Assembly (NCBI GenBank): GCA_031548365.1
Contig: JAVBRD010000011.1
Coordinates: forward strand, 1 to 49,328
Direction of reading: 5' to 3'
Length of the DNA stretch: 49,328 nucleotides
Source: JAVBRD01 sp031548365
GTDB lineage: Bacteria > Bacillota > Clostridia > Christensenellales > UBA1750
Shown piece by piece: positions 16,179 to 24,566 of this stretch (position 1 is the first letter of the stretch; the number at the start of each line of letters is the position of its first letter). The position numbers and the translations under genes are program-made. The notes beneath the pieces were generated by a model. It was not told where the DNA came from and searched no databases. It saw only the letters and a list, made by a program, of their open reading frames with translations.

Positions 16179-17309
16179 ATGAGTCACGCGCGCTGTATAT
16201 CGCCAAACGGGAAAAGTCATTTCTTTGGTTATTACGGGATCAACCCGTGGGACGCCGCGGGCCGCATGCACCTCTGTCTGGAAACAAATTTCGATGGGCG
16301 GCGGCCGGGCAACGGCGACACGGCGCTAGTGGGCGCGGTAGACGCCGTTGAGGGCGGTTTTACCGCCTACGCGGAGACGCGCGCTTTTAATTTTCAGCAG
16401 GGAGCGATGCTCAACAGGCTCGATGATAAACGCATCATTCACAACACGGTGGACGGCGATGAAATCAGGGCGGTGATCCGCGACATCGGCACCGGCGCTG
16501 CGCGTCTGTGCGAGCGCCCCGTCGCCGCGTTGTCGCCCGACCGCTCCTATTTCATGGGGCTTGATTATAAACGCAACTTTTTGCTCCGCGAGGTCGTGGG
16601 GTATGACATCGGACAAAAAGGGCCCGTGACGCGCTCCCCCGCGGACAACGGCCTGTTTTTCACCGAAACGGAGAACGGCGAAAGCCGGCTTGTGCTTTCC
16701 ATCGCCGAGTTGCTCGACCGTTTCGGCCATCCGGACGACTATGTCGGCGCGTGGTTTGACCACGTTGTGATCAATCCGTCCGGGCGTCGGCTTTTCTTCA
16801 TGTGCCGCCTGCGCAAGGCGACGGGGGGCTGGTATTCTTCACTGTGGACAGTGCGGCCCGACGGCTCGGAACTGCGGCAGAAGATCGATTTTAAGCCGTG
16901 GATATCACATTTCGACTGGATGGATGACCGCACGATTCTCGTTAGCACGGATGAACTCGGCAAGCCCTCGTTCCTGCTCATTGACGATGAGACGAACGCG
17001 CGCGAGCCTTTTTTCCAGGGCGTTATGCCGCGCGACGGACACGCGTGCTTCTCGCCGGACCGTCGCTTTCTGCTCTCCGACAGCGTGCCGGGGCCGGACA
17101 ACACGCAGGAGCTGTTCATCATCGACATCGCGGCTCGCGTCAAGCGCTCTCTCGGCTTTTTCCCGCACGACCAGAAGTACCGCGGCGACATCCGGTGCGA
17201 CCTCCATCCGCGCTGGAGATCCGACCAGACGCTCGTCACATTTGACTCTGTGTATCAGGGGGAGAGGCAGATTTACGCCGTCGATGTATCGGATATCACG
17301 AAAGCATAG
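16179..17309 (+). CDS. Beta-propeller protein, oligogalacturonate-lyase-like
   Basis: A 376-residue protein without a signal peptide. It contains repeated propeller-blade patterns: C-I-S-P-N-G-K-S-H-F-F-G near the start, A-A-L-S-P-D-R-S-Y-F-M-G, V-V-I-N-P-S-G-R-R-L-F-F, and H-A-C-F-S-P-D-R-R-F-L-L near residue 310, with H-P-R-W near the end. These PD40/TolB-like blades and the length resemble PL22 oligogalacturonate lyases, but no catalytic residue could be confirmed. ATG 16179 is chosen because AAAGGAG lies 6 bases upstream. It sits 111 bases after the permease remnant, in the place where a transporter operon would carry its binding protein or enzymes. Function is inferred weakly; family fold is fairly secure. 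Confidence 0.6.
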   Translation: MSHARCISPNGKSHFFGYYGINPWDAAGRMHLCLETNFDGRRPGNGDTALVGAVDAVEGGFTAYAETRAFNFQQGAMLNRLDDKRIIHNTVDGDEIRAVIRDIGTGAARLCERPVAALSPDRSYFMGLDYKRNFLLREVVGYDIGQKGPVTRSPADNGLFFTETENGESRLVLSIAELLDRFGHPDDYVGAWFDHVVINPSGRRLFFMCRLRKATGGWYSSLWTVRPDGSELRQKIDFKPWISHFDWMDDRTILVSTDELGKPSFLLIDDETNAREPFFQGVMPRDGHACFSPDRRFLLSDSVPGPDNTQELFIIDIAARVKRSLGFFPHDQKYRGDIRCDLHPRWRSDQTLVTFDSVYQGERQIYAVDVSDITKA

Positions 17310-17439
17310 ACCGCTGAAACAGTTCCGGCGGCGCTTTGCGCCGGCGCGGACTCATGGCACCCGGTGTTTGGCCGGCGGAAGACAGCGACCGGCGCCGCGA
17401 TCAAACGGATGGCGGCGCCACCCCGGGTTCGTGTTGAAA
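17310..17439. other. Gap with a small hairpin, no gene seen
   Basis: This is the first part of a 562-base stretch without a supported gene (17310-17871). A hairpin with arms cggcgc/gcgccg (17329-17343) follows the propeller gene and may end its transcript, but there is no T-run. The rest to 17871 contains the hydrophobic frame described separately and nothing else recognised. Confidence 0.3.
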
Positions 17440-17751
17440 TTATGCGGCGCTTGCTTTGGTCGTTTTGTTCATCGCGATTTTACCATGATTTATATCGCAC
17501 AGTTTACTGGTGAGTCCGACAACCGCCATGATCATCGCAAAACAAAAGAGGATATGGAGCGGGTTGATGATCATGGGCAGCACATTGTTGATCATCTCGC
17601 TCAGGTACGTATGCATCGCGCCGATCGTGCGTTGCCCTCCATTCAAAAGGCCCGGCTGCTGAACCGGGGCAAGGATGGCAGGTGAAATATTGTCGGTGGA
17701 TGGTTGCTGGCCGCCGATTGCGCGCGGGAGGATCTGCCCGTCCTATCTTCA
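17440..17751 (-). pseudogene. Open frame with one strong hydrophobic segment, unknown
   Basis: On the minus strand a frame is open for about 103 codons from just after a TAG near 17752. It encodes a P/Q/S-rich part (G-G-Q-Q-P-S-T-D-N-I-S-P), then M-H-T-Y-L-S-E-M-I-N-N-V-L-P and a membrane-like run I-I-N-P-L-H-I-L-F-C-F-A-M-I-M-A-V-V-G-L. No start codon has a ribosome site at good spacing. It reads like the end of a membrane protein gene that has lost its beginning. No family recognised. Confidence 0.3.
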
Positions 17752-17871
17752 ACGCTCCGATGCGTCTAGGACGACCATGGCATCTCCCAAAGCCGCGGCG
17801 TCGATGTTCCGCCGCTCATCGAATCACGCTCGGAGCGCGGGCACAATACCGCGAAGCGAACGTCGCCCACT

Positions 17872-18963
17872 TCACTCCCAGCTGATCCGAGTCATGTAGA
17901 TCGCGTTGTTGCTGCCGAATTTTTCGCAGCCCACGGGCTGCATCCACTCGGTGGACACCACGAGGCTCTCGGCATCGCTGATGCTGTTCGTGCCGAAGTT
18001 GCCCATGCGCGCGCCGCGCTCGGGGGTGACAGCGATCTCGGTGTTCCGCTCAAGGCGGAGGTTTTCGGTGTCCACCCTGGCCATGTAGAGTGGCGCGCGG
18101 TTGCGGAAGACGTGGTCGTTTTTGCCGTCCTTGCGGGTGTAGACCAAATGCAGCCCACCGCCGCCGCGCACCCAGTGCGACTGCGTGTTGTAGGTGGGCA
18201 CGGGCAGCCCGGTGTCCCAGAGCCAGGGCGTGAGCTCGCTGAAGTGAATCCCGTCGCGGCTGGTGGTGATCCAGCCTTTGTTGTCGCTGCGAACGGTCAG
18301 GTAGTATACGCCGTTATGCGCGATGAGAGAAGGCTCGCATACCCCGCGCGGTTCCTCGTCGGCGTGCAGCTCGTTGCCCAGGTCCTTCAGGCGGAGGCGT
18401 TCGCCGTCGAATGAAAAGCGTCCAACGACGACATGGTTGATCCGTTCCTTGCCTGTGGCGGGAACTTTTCTGACGAAGGGCACGAGCAGGTCGCCGCCGG
18501 CGAGCTCGGCGGTTTGTATGCAGCCGAAGTACACATTTTCCAGGATCCGCCCGTCGGCGTTAAGCGGGCGCTGCGGATGGGTCCATCTCATGGCGGAAGC
18601 GTCGTACACGGCGGTGTAGGCATGAGCGGGGGCGTCAAAATCGGGGTGGAGCGCGGTGTCGTCTTTGTAGGGGATGGCTTGGCCGGTCATGACCATCTTT
18701 CCGGTGGCCTGGTGGAAGAAGGGCACGGTGTCGGCGATGCTGCGCCCCGGCAGCGATAACGCGCCCTGCGGGAGCAGTTCGGACCAGGTTTTGCCCTCAT
18801 CGCGGGAATAACGGCTGTTTACGAGCGAGTACACGTCGCTTCCCGCAAGTCTCAGTTTTTGCGTGTTGAGCACATACAGCCCGGGCATGATGCCGATGCG
18901 CGACTGCGTCCAGCACGTCACGCCGTCAAAGCCTTCCTGGATGGTGATGATTTCAAGTTTCAT
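17872..18963 (-). CDS. Sialidase-fold (BNR-type six-bladed propeller) protein
   Basis: A 363-residue protein without signal peptide. It begins MKLEIITIQEGF and has Asp-box-like turns: S-R-Y-S-R-D-E-G-K-T-W near residue 51 and T-T-S-R-D-G-I-H-F near 230. C-E-P-S-L-I-A-H-N-G and A-E-S-L-V-V-S-T-E-W are typical blade strands. Exo-alpha-sialidase and related propeller glycosidases share this fold; the sialidase arginine triad was not verified. Start 18963 is set by GGGAGG 9 bases upstream, although the frame is open to 19209. It is separated from the upstream minus-strand cluster by 299 bases containing a strong hairpin, so it is probably its own transcript. Substrate unknown. Confidence 0.65.
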   Translation of the reverse strand: MKLEIITIQEGFDGVTCWTQSRIGIMPGLYVLNTQKLRLAGSDVYSLVNSRYSRDEGKTWSELLPQGALSLPGRSIADTVPFFHQATGKMVMTGQAIPYKDDTALHPDFDAPAHAYTAVYDASAMRWTHPQRPLNADGRILENVYFGCIQTAELAGGDLLVPFVRKVPATGKERINHVVVGRFSFDGERLRLKDLGNELHADEEPRGVCEPSLIAHNGVYYLTVRSDNKGWITTSRDGIHFSELTPWLWDTGLPVPTYNTQSHWVRGGGGLHLVYTRKDGKNDHVFRNRAPLYMARVDTENLRLERNTEIAVTPERGARMGNFGTNSISDAESLVVSTEWMQPVGCEKFGSNNAIYMTRISWE

Positions 18964-19153
18964 TGTTGGAATCCTCCCCATGTCTTCAAATGGTCCGGGA
19001 TGGGCATGCTGCCCGTACCGCGAATCGCACCCGAGGAGTTGAGCGACAAACGCCCGTATCCTATCGCGATTGTGATCATCTGCCGGATATGCGCCCGCGT
19101 AAATAGCGCACCCTGCGCTGTCGCGGCGATCGGAAGCTTTCGTTATTTTCAAG

Positions 19154-19198
19154 AATGCCTCATGCGGCGATGAAACCCGTATCGCCGCATGAGGCATT
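19154..19198. terminator. Strong 18-bp hairpin between cluster 1 and the sialidase-fold gene
   Basis: A perfect 18-bp inverted repeat: 19154-19171 pairs with 19181-19198 around a 9-base loop (gaaacccgt). The outer arm on the plus strand begins aatgcctcatgcggcgat. It follows the stop of the BtrH-like gene (19263) on the minus strand, so it may terminate cluster 1. Neither side has a long T-run. The rest of 18964-19262 shows no gene. Confidence 0.5.
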
Positions 19199-19262
19199 TG
19201 GGGTGGCAAACCCGGATCACATCATTTCGCGCTTGACGCATCCTCTGCGCCATGGGGCGTGT

Positions 19263-20324
19263 TCACGCGAGCGATTCCCGAATCGCCGCAAGCGCCGCCG
19301 CGTCCAGCTCTCTGATCCGCCCGAGCAGCGCGGCCAGCTCGGCGCGCTTGCCCGCGTCGCGCAGACCGGCGTAACCGTCCTTTGCGTGCAATCCGCCCAA
19401 CACGCCCCAAACCTTCCAGCACGTGTCGTGGATTTCGCCAAAGCAATCGGCAGCCTTGACGAGGCGGGCGTCGCCGTTCGCCTGAGAGTGGAGGAACCCG
19501 CCCAGGTAGCACCGCGCCTCGGCGTGGTTGCCGACCAGAACGTGGTGGAGCCAGTGCTTGCCCTTGAGCGCTTTGTCGTCCATGCTTTCATACGCCGGGT
19601 CTTGCGCATAAGCGATCCACGCGTCATAGGCCGCGCTTCCGGAGAGGTACCCGCTGATTTCGGTCGCCTCCATGATGGCGGCGCCGCGCCGGAGGATGGG
19701 CGTCAGCGCGGTTTGCGCTTCTTTCTTATCGCCGCAGACCACGATTTTCCAGATGCCCTCCGTCCAGTTTTTCTTGACGAACATGCCGTTCTCCAGGCAA
19801 TACGCGGCGTCGTGAGACTGAAAGTGATACCAACCGCAGACCGTTTCGCCGCCGTCGTCATAGCCGCAGATGATGCCGCACTCCGGCGGCCCCACGATGC
19901 CAAACACCAGCACGGGCCGCCCGGCGTCGATGCTCCCCGCGACCTTGCCGCGCAGCAAAGCGGCGTTATCGTCCGTCTTTTCGATGATCTCGCAGGCGTA
20001 CCCGGCATAGTCGAACGCGTTTCGGATGGTTTCGTCGTGATCCTCGTTGACCTGCGTCAGGTCGAGCGAGCTTGGGCAGATGTCCGGGTGCCACAGCAGC
20101 CCGAACGCCATGCCCGACGCGGCGAGGTAGGCTTTGTTGACCTGCCGGTGCGTCCAGTCGCGGTTGTGGGCGGGCGTCGTTTCCCAGTGCACGTCCTCGC
20201 CGATGGTCTCCATCAGCGACGTCAGGCAGGCGGGGAGCGGAAAGCTCTCCGGCGAGCGCGTGTCGCCCTTCATCTGCGGGTCGCCGAGCGAACCGACGGG
20301 GCGGACGTTGAGCAGCTTTTGCAT
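19263..20324 (-). CDS. BtrH-like (papain/C39-like fold) protein, cluster 1
   Basis: A 353-residue protein. The N-terminal half resembles the butirosin-biosynthesis-H N-terminal family: A-C-L-T-S-L near residue 33, S-G-M-A-F-G-L-L-W-H-P near 70, and V-L-V-F-G-I then I-I-C-G-Y-D-D-G-G near 150. The C-terminal half is helical (A-A-Y-D-A-W-I, then W-L-H-H-V-L-V-G-N-H). Homologues are at 38000-39157 and 40456-41535. The Cys at the papain nucleophile position is present, but the segment that should carry the catalytic His reads E-C-G-I-I-C. AAGGAGG is 8 bases before the ATG. It is the last gene of the minus-strand cluster, 15 bases after the preceding one. Role unknown; acyl transfer is only suggested by BtrH itself. 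Confidence 0.6.
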   Translation of the reverse strand: MQKLLNVRPVGSLGDPQMKGDTRSPESFPLPACLTSLMETIGEDVHWETTPAHNRDWTHRQVNKAYLAASGMAFGLLWHPDICPSSLDLTQVNEDHDETIRNAFDYAGYACEIIEKTDDNAALLRGKVAGSIDAGRPVLVFGIVGPPECGIICGYDDGGETVCGWYHFQSHDAAYCLENGMFVKKNWTEGIWKIVVCGDKKEAQTALTPILRRGAAIMEATEISGYLSGSAAYDAWIAYAQDPAYESMDDKALKGKHWLHHVLVGNHAEARCYLGGFLHSQANGDARLVKAADCFGEIHDTCWKVWGVLGGLHAKDGYAGLRDAGKRAELAALLGRIRELDAAALAAIRESLA

Positions 20325-20339
20325 GGGGTCATCCTCCTT

Positions 20340-21452
20340 CTATGCGCCGCATTTCTTGACTTGACACTTGTCGGTCATGTCGATCCGGTACCCGGCGAAC
20401 TGCTTAATCATCTCCAGATCGTCCTTGTCTGGGTTGATCCACTGAAAGCCCAGCACGCCGCCGCACCGGCGGCTTCTCCTGCCCAGCAGCGTGACGTACG
20501 GGCCGCCGCACTTGGGGTTGCACAGGGTGCAGCGCTGCAGGTGGCGCAGGGCGTGCTTTTGAGTCTCCGCGGGCTCAAGCGCCAGCCGCTGATCAAGCGC
20601 GTCCGATTCACCGTAGGAAATCACGACGCGCACGCGCAGCACGCCGTCCTGGCTCTCCACGCACATCGTCTGATTGCCCTTGTACTTGTAGTTAACCTTC
20701 CAGAACGTCGAGATGTCGGGCCGGAGCTTGTTTTCGGACGCCCACGCGTGAAGGTCCTCGGCGCGCGCTTTGCGCTCGGGAACGAGCGGATGGAGGTAAT
20801 CCTCGGGCGCGGGCTTATAGGGCTTGACGATGTTGCGGAACTCGGCGTTTTGAAAGGCGAAGAAGCCGAAGCCGCCGCACATGCCGGGCTTGGTCTGGTG
20901 CGCGCCCGCCAGGGCGGCCATCGCCGAGAAGATGCCCGGGTGACGCTCGGAAACCACGACGCCGTCCCGCTCGGCCAGGCCGACGCGGGAGAGCGCCGTA
21001 AGCCGCTTGTCCAGCGGGATCGGGCTGACGGACGTTTTCACCGCCTTGGCGATATCTGCGCGCGCGTCGGGCGACAGCGTGAGCGTTTCGCCGCTGACCA
21101 CGCCCTTTTGACCGAGCACATACAGCAGCTTTTGGTATCCGAACACGGCGTTGCGGGTCTGGCTCAAAACCGACTCGGTCTCCTTGGGGAACCTGCGGCG
21201 CACGCCGTTGAGTTTCATGCCACCCAGATGGTTCTCCAGCGCCATGACCGGCAGGTGGTAGGCCTCGGGATGATCGTACATGTCGGACAGCATCGCCTCG
21301 AGAAACCCGTGGTACGCCGCGCAGGATTCGCGCAGGGCGGAGTCCAAGACGGCGGGCAGCGAGCGTGAAAGAGGCGTCATATACCGCGCGGCGCAGTAAA
21401 TATCCCGGTGTACGGCCGAGGGGAACGTGGTCAGATTGTCGGTAAAGTTCAC
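20340..21452 (-). CDS. Unknown protein with four-cysteine tail, long form, cluster 1
   Basis: A 370-residue protein. The N-terminal 220 residues are helical, with M-L-S-D-M-Y-D-H-P-E-A-Y-H-L-P. Near residue 246 the module T-F-W-K-V-N-Y-K-Y-K-G-N occurs, and the end carries R-C-T-L-C-N-P-K-C-G-G...R-R-C-G-G followed by W-I-N-P-D-K-D-D. This tail recurs in several neighbours (see the findings). A full-length homologue lies at 44133-45260 on the same strand. Translation starts at GTG 21452, which overlaps the upstream stop (GTGA), so it is coupled to the small gene before it. The Cys pattern suggests zinc or an Fe-S cofactor. No known family recognised. Confidence 0.6.
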   Translation of the reverse strand: MNFTDNLTTFPSAVHRDIYCAARYMTPLSRSLPAVLDSALRESCAAYHGFLEAMLSDMYDHPEAYHLPVMALENHLGGMKLNGVRRRFPKETESVLSQTRNAVFGYQKLLYVLGQKGVVSGETLTLSPDARADIAKAVKTSVSPIPLDKRLTALSRVGLAERDGVVVSERHPGIFSAMAALAGAHQTKPGMCGGFGFFAFQNAEFRNIVKPYKPAPEDYLHPLVPERKARAEDLHAWASENKLRPDISTFWKVNYKYKGNQTMCVESQDGVLRVRVVISYGESDALDQRLALEPAETQKHALRHLQRCTLCNPKCGGPYVTLLGRRSRRCGGVLGFQWINPDKDDLEMIKQFAGYRIDMTDKCQVKKCGA

Positions 21453-21955
21453 AACGCAACCCCCGCTTCGTGCTTCATCAAATACGCGTGCTCCTGACGA
21501 ATGAGCGCTTCGATCTCCTCCACGTCGCCTTCGGACAGGTCGGGTATTTCCACCGCGTACGCGCCGCAGTGGAGCTTATACTCGCCATCGATGTTGTGCG
21601 CGTACACATGCGTGTCGGGTTCGCCGCGGCAGTAGCCGCACCCGCCGCTCGGGCAGCGGGCGGCGCGGGTGGGGTACTTTGTCATCCATGCGGACACGGC
21701 TTCATCAAACCGCTTCGAGTATCCCCTGCACGCGGAAAAACGCAAGGCAAAGCACGGGCCGTTTTTGGCCATCCTGATCTTTGCGATTTGCTTGTTGTGC
21801 GCGTCGTGCTTGAAGGACACGCTCGACTTTTCTTTTTGCGGGTTGTAGCCAAGATTGGCAAGATACGCCACGAGACGCTGATAAACCGGCCGTATGTCGT
21901 CGTCCAGCGCGGACAGAAACGTGGCGATGAGTTCTTCCTGCCGTTTTGTTTTCAA
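21449..21955 (-). CDS. Small unknown protein with four-cysteine tail, cluster 1
   Basis: A 168-residue protein. V-S-F-K-H-D-A-H-N-K near residue 46 is the degenerate form of the K-G-K module. C-P-S-G-G-C-G-Y-C and H-C-G-A-Y-A-V-E-I-P-D give the Cys-rich tail, and the end is E-G-D-V-E-E-I-E-A-L-I. The paralogue at 39154-39690 has the same order and is interrupted by a stop. The start is TTG at 21955, placed by GGAGG 8 bases upstream. It lies 42 bases after the GyrI-like gene and overlaps the next gene. Function unknown; metal binding is inferred from the cysteines. Confidence 0.65.
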   Translation of the reverse strand: MKTKRQEELIATFLSALDDDIRPVYQRLVAYLANLGYNPQKEKSSVSFKHDAHNKQIAKIRMAKNGPCFALRFSACRGYSKRFDEAVSAWMTKYPTRAARCPSGGCGYCRGEPDTHVYAHNIDGEYKLHCGAYAVEIPDLSEGDVEEIEALIRQEHAYLMKHEAGVAL

Positions 21956-21997
21956 GCCGATGGCCTCCCCCGGTTGTTTTACATAAACAGCCTCACT

Positions 21998-22534
21998 TCA
22001 CTTGAAGTAATTGCCGTAGTCCAGCGTGACGTTGCCGTTTTCGTCCTTTTGCGTGAATCGCGGGCAGTTGTAGCGCTCGAAGAAGCAGTAGGTGTCGCTT
22101 TCCGCCCCGGCGATGTCGTTTCTGAAATTGCCCAACTTGGCCTTTTCAAGCGCTTTGCAGACCGCTCCGTGGGCGTCGCCGTAAATCTCGCCGTTCTCAT
22201 CTTTGCCGCACACCCAGCCGACGCCGATCACGCTTTTGGGCAGGTCGATGAATCCGTATGGCTCCGGAACAGCCGTGCCGGCGGGAAAGAACAGGCCGAT
22301 CCAGTACGTGAACCCCGTCATGTCCCCGCGCATGGTCATCAGCCCGATGGTGGACTCGTCAAACGGCGCGCACGCAACCGAATTTTTCATCTTGCCGAAC
22401 CGGTCGTCCGCCAGCCACTCACCCCACTGCTTGCCAAACCCGCCGTTGACGCGGTCCTCATTCGTGTAGCGGGTTCCGATAAAGCGCAGGGCAGGGAAAT
22501 GCTCCGTGTAGGTGTTGGTGATTTCGATGGCCAT
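21998..22534 (-). CDS. GyrI-like effector-binding domain protein, cluster 1
   Basis: A 178-residue single-domain protein of the GyrI-like/AraC effector-binding fold. It shows the usual start E-I-T-N-T-Y-T-E-H-F-P-A-L-R-F-I-G, a central I-G-L-M-T-M-R-G-D and F-T-Y-W-I-G-L-F-F-P, and an aromatic C-terminal part with T-Y-C-F-F-E-R-Y. No DNA-binding domain is attached. Such proteins bind small hydrophobic or cationic ligands in MerR/AraC activators and some act as hydrolases. AAGGAGG is 7 bases before the ATG. It is the first gene of the minus-strand cluster and diverges from the transketolase operon. A second GyrI-like protein opens cluster 2. Confidence 0.75.
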   Translation of the reverse strand: MAIEITNTYTEHFPALRFIGTRYTNEDRVNGGFGKQWGEWLADDRFGKMKNSVACAPFDESTIGLMTMRGDMTGFTYWIGLFFPAGTAVPEPYGFIDLPKSVIGVGWVCGKDENGEIYGDAHGAVCKALEKAKLGNFRNDIAGAESDTYCFFERYNCPRFTQKDENGNVTLDYGNYFK

Positions 22535-22608
22535 GCTCCGTCCTCCTTGATGTCGCGTATACGACTCATTCTACCACTTCAACATGACAGCTGTATGGCA
22601 TATTTAAG

Positions 22609-22703
22609 CGGGCACGCCCGCACGCCAACAAAAACAGCACATTGCCACCGCCGCCATGACTTTTCGTCCCCGGCAGCCCCAGTATAGCGGACGCGGACGT
22701 CCG
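22609..22703. promoter_or_regulatory. Two palindromes in the divergent region before the transketolase operon
   Basis: Between the GyrI-like gene and the transketolase gene are gcgggcacgcccgc (about 22609-22622) and the perfect 10-base palindrome cggacgtccg (22694-22703). Either could be an operator. In a G+C-rich genome short palindromes are common, so support is weak. Confidence 0.25.
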
Positions 22704-22751
22704 AAACAACAATGTTGGCGGTCTGTGAAGCAATTTTGACTGAACTGTTCG

Positions 22752-22780
22752 TTGAAGTTACGTTTTGCGCGTGTCATAAT
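22752..22780 (+). promoter_or_regulatory. Sigma-A-type promoter for the transketolase-kinase-isomerase operon
   Basis: TTGAAG (22752-22757) and CATAAT (22775-22780) are separated by 17 bases, about 22 bases before the ATG at 22802. The AGGAGG ribosome site follows directly. Confidence 0.6.
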
Positions 22781-22801
22781 GATCGCGTCAGGAGGTGCCG
22801 C

Positions 22802-23623
22802 ATGTATCATAACGCACTGAAAGAAACGGCCATGAAGCGGCGCGTGGATGTGCTCGAAATGGTTTGGCGCGCGCAGACGGGTCATATCGGCGGCAGCATG
22901 TCCTGCATGGACATCCTCGTCGCCTTGTATGACGGGGTCATGGACACGGAAATAATACGCGCCCGCGCGAAGGACAGGGATCGTTTCGTGTTGAGCAAGG
23001 GGCACTGCGCCGAGGCGCTGTATGTGGTTCTGGCGGACAAAGGCTTACTTCCAAAGGAGAAGCTTGAAACGTTCGCCGCTTTTGATACCACGCTGCCGGA
23101 GCACCCCACCATGAAAGCCCCCGGCGTCGAAACGCCGACAGGGGCCCTCGGACACGGGCTATCGGTTGGCGTAGGCATGGCGATCGGGCTCAAAGCGGAT
23201 CACAGTCCGGCGCGCGTCTTTGTTCTCATGGGCGACGGCGAGCAGGCCGAAGGCTCCGTGTGGGAGGCGGCCATGGCCGCGGCCAAGTACGGCCTTGACA
23301 ACCTGACCGCCATCATTGACCGCAACCGCCTGCAAATCAGCGGCGGCACAGAGGACGTGATGCCGCTTGATAACCTGCCGGCTAAATACGCCGCGTTCGG
23401 CTGGGCGTGCCGCGAATGCGACGGGCATGATCCCGCGGCGGTGATTGAGGCCATCACCCGTGACCGCCCCCGAGACAAGCCGCTGGCCGTCATCGCGAAC
23501 ACCACAAAAGGGTATGGCTCCGCCGTGATGGCCAATCAAGCGGAGTGGCACCACTTGGTGCCCAGCGAGGAGCAGTACCGGCGGATCAAAGCCGACCTGT
23601 TATCACAGTGCGGGGGGGATTGA
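22802..23623 (+). CDS. Transketolase, N-terminal (TPP-binding) subunit; apulose-4-phosphate transketolase candidate
   Basis: A 273-residue protein equal to the first half of a transketolase. T-G-H-I-G-G-S near residue 26 and the TPP/magnesium motif M-G-D-G-E-Q-A-E-G ending in D-R-N near 145-175 are present, as is L-S-K-G-H-C near 64. ATG 22802 has AGGAGG 6 bases upstream. The second subunit follows after one base. Split transketolases occur in many Firmicutes, but the combination with an FGGY kinase and an isomerase matches the known D-apulose-4-phosphate transketolase (AptA/AptB) operons. Ordinary pentose-phosphate or sulfosugar transketolases remain possible. Confidence 0.85.
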   Translation: MYHNALKETAMKRRVDVLEMVWRAQTGHIGGSMSCMDILVALYDGVMDTEIIRARAKDRDRFVLSKGHCAEALYVVLADKGLLPKEKLETFAAFDTTLPEHPTMKAPGVETPTGALGHGLSVGVGMAIGLKADHSPARVFVLMGDGEQAEGSVWEAAMAAAKYGLDNLTAIIDRNRLQISGGTEDVMPLDNLPAKYAAFGWACRECDGHDPAAVIEAITRDRPRDKPLAVIANTTKGYGSAVMANQAEWHHLVPSEEQYRRIKADLLSQCGGD

Positions 23624-23624
23624 C

Positions 23625-24566
23625 ATGGCGAAGGGTTCCTGCCGCAGGGCGGTCACCCAAACCCTCGAGCGGCTCGCGGTGCACAACGACCGGCTGTTTT
23701 TTCTGACCACCGACTCCCGAGGCAGCGCGACGGCGGGCGGTCTGGCCGACCGATTCCCGGAGCGCTTCATCGAAGTGGGCATTGCCGAGCAAGACGCCAT
23801 CGGCATCGCCAGCGGCCTCGCCTTGGTCGGCAAGACCCCGTTCGTGATGGGGCCCGCGTGTTTCTTGGCCGCGCGCGCGTATGAACAGATCAAGGTGGAC
23901 GTCGCGTACGCCAAGGCGGATGTCAAAATCATCGGCGTATCGGCGGGGGTCAGCTACGGACCGCTTGGCGGGACGCATACCGCGCTGCACGATGTCGCGG
24001 GCATGCGCGTGCTGCCCAACATCGAGGTGTTCGCGCCCAGCGACGCGGTTCAGGCGGAGGCCATCACGCGGTACATCGCCGCCAGCTCACGGCCCGCCTA
24101 CCTGCGCACAGGGCGGGGAGACGTGGAAGCGGTGTACGAGGATGGCGAGACTTTTGAAATGTCCAAGGCCAAGCTTGTGCGCGACGGTGGCGATGTCACT
24201 TTGATCGCGTGCGGCGAAATGGTCTGGCACACAAAGCAAGCCGCGGATTTGCTGGCGGCCCAGGGCATTGAGGCGCGCGTGCTGGATATGTTTTGCTTAA
24301 AGCCCGGAGACAGTCAGGCCGTGATCAAAGCCGCGCGCGAAACGGGGGCGATTGTGACCATCGAAGAGCACAGCGTCCACGGCGGTTTGGGCGAAATGGT
24401 TTGCGGCATCACGGCGCAGAACTGCTCCGTTCCCGTGAGGGTGCTGGGCTTCCCCGATGAGGAGTACAAGGTGGGCAAGAGCGAAGAGCTGTTTGTCCAT
24501 TACGGTCTGGATGCGAAGGGCATCGCCTCGCGGACGCTTAAGTTCATCAAGGAGGCGGGCCGATGA
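23625..24566 (+). CDS. Transketolase, C-terminal subunit
   Basis: A 313-residue protein equal to the pyrimidine-binding and C-terminal domains of transketolase. I-E-V-G-I-A-E-Q-D near residue 45 carries the catalytic Glu that activates TPP. S-A-G-V-S-Y-G-P-L-G-G-T-H follows near 105, and the C-terminal domain starts near 185. It begins one base after the first subunit and its stop overlaps the kinase start (ATGA), so the three genes are coupled. With the first subunit it should move a two-carbon ketol unit between sugar phosphates. If the neighbours make apulose 4-phosphate, the products would be dihydroxyacetone phosphate and xylulose 5-phosphate. Confidence 0.85.
   Translation: MAKGSCRRAVTQTLERLAVHNDRLFFLTTDSRGSATAGGLADRFPERFIEVGIAEQDAIGIASGLALVGKTPFVMGPACFLAARAYEQIKVDVAYAKADVKIIGVSAGVSYGPLGGTHTALHDVAGMRVLPNIEVFAPSDAVQAEAITRYIAASSRPAYLRTGRGDVEAVYEDGETFEMSKAKLVRDGGDVTLIACGEMVWHTKQAADLLAAQGIEARVLDMFCLKPGDSQAVIKAARETGAIVTIEEHSVHGGLGEMVCGITAQNCSVPVRVLGFPDEEYKVGKSEELFVHYGLDAKGIASRTLKFIKEAGR

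Noticed and set aside
19155..21368. Very long open frame (over 700 codons) on the plus strand opposite cluster 1
   Set aside because: It lies antisense to three genes with good ribosome sites and coupled starts. The product is rich in R, A, V, L and H without domains, as expected from the complement of G+C-rich codons.
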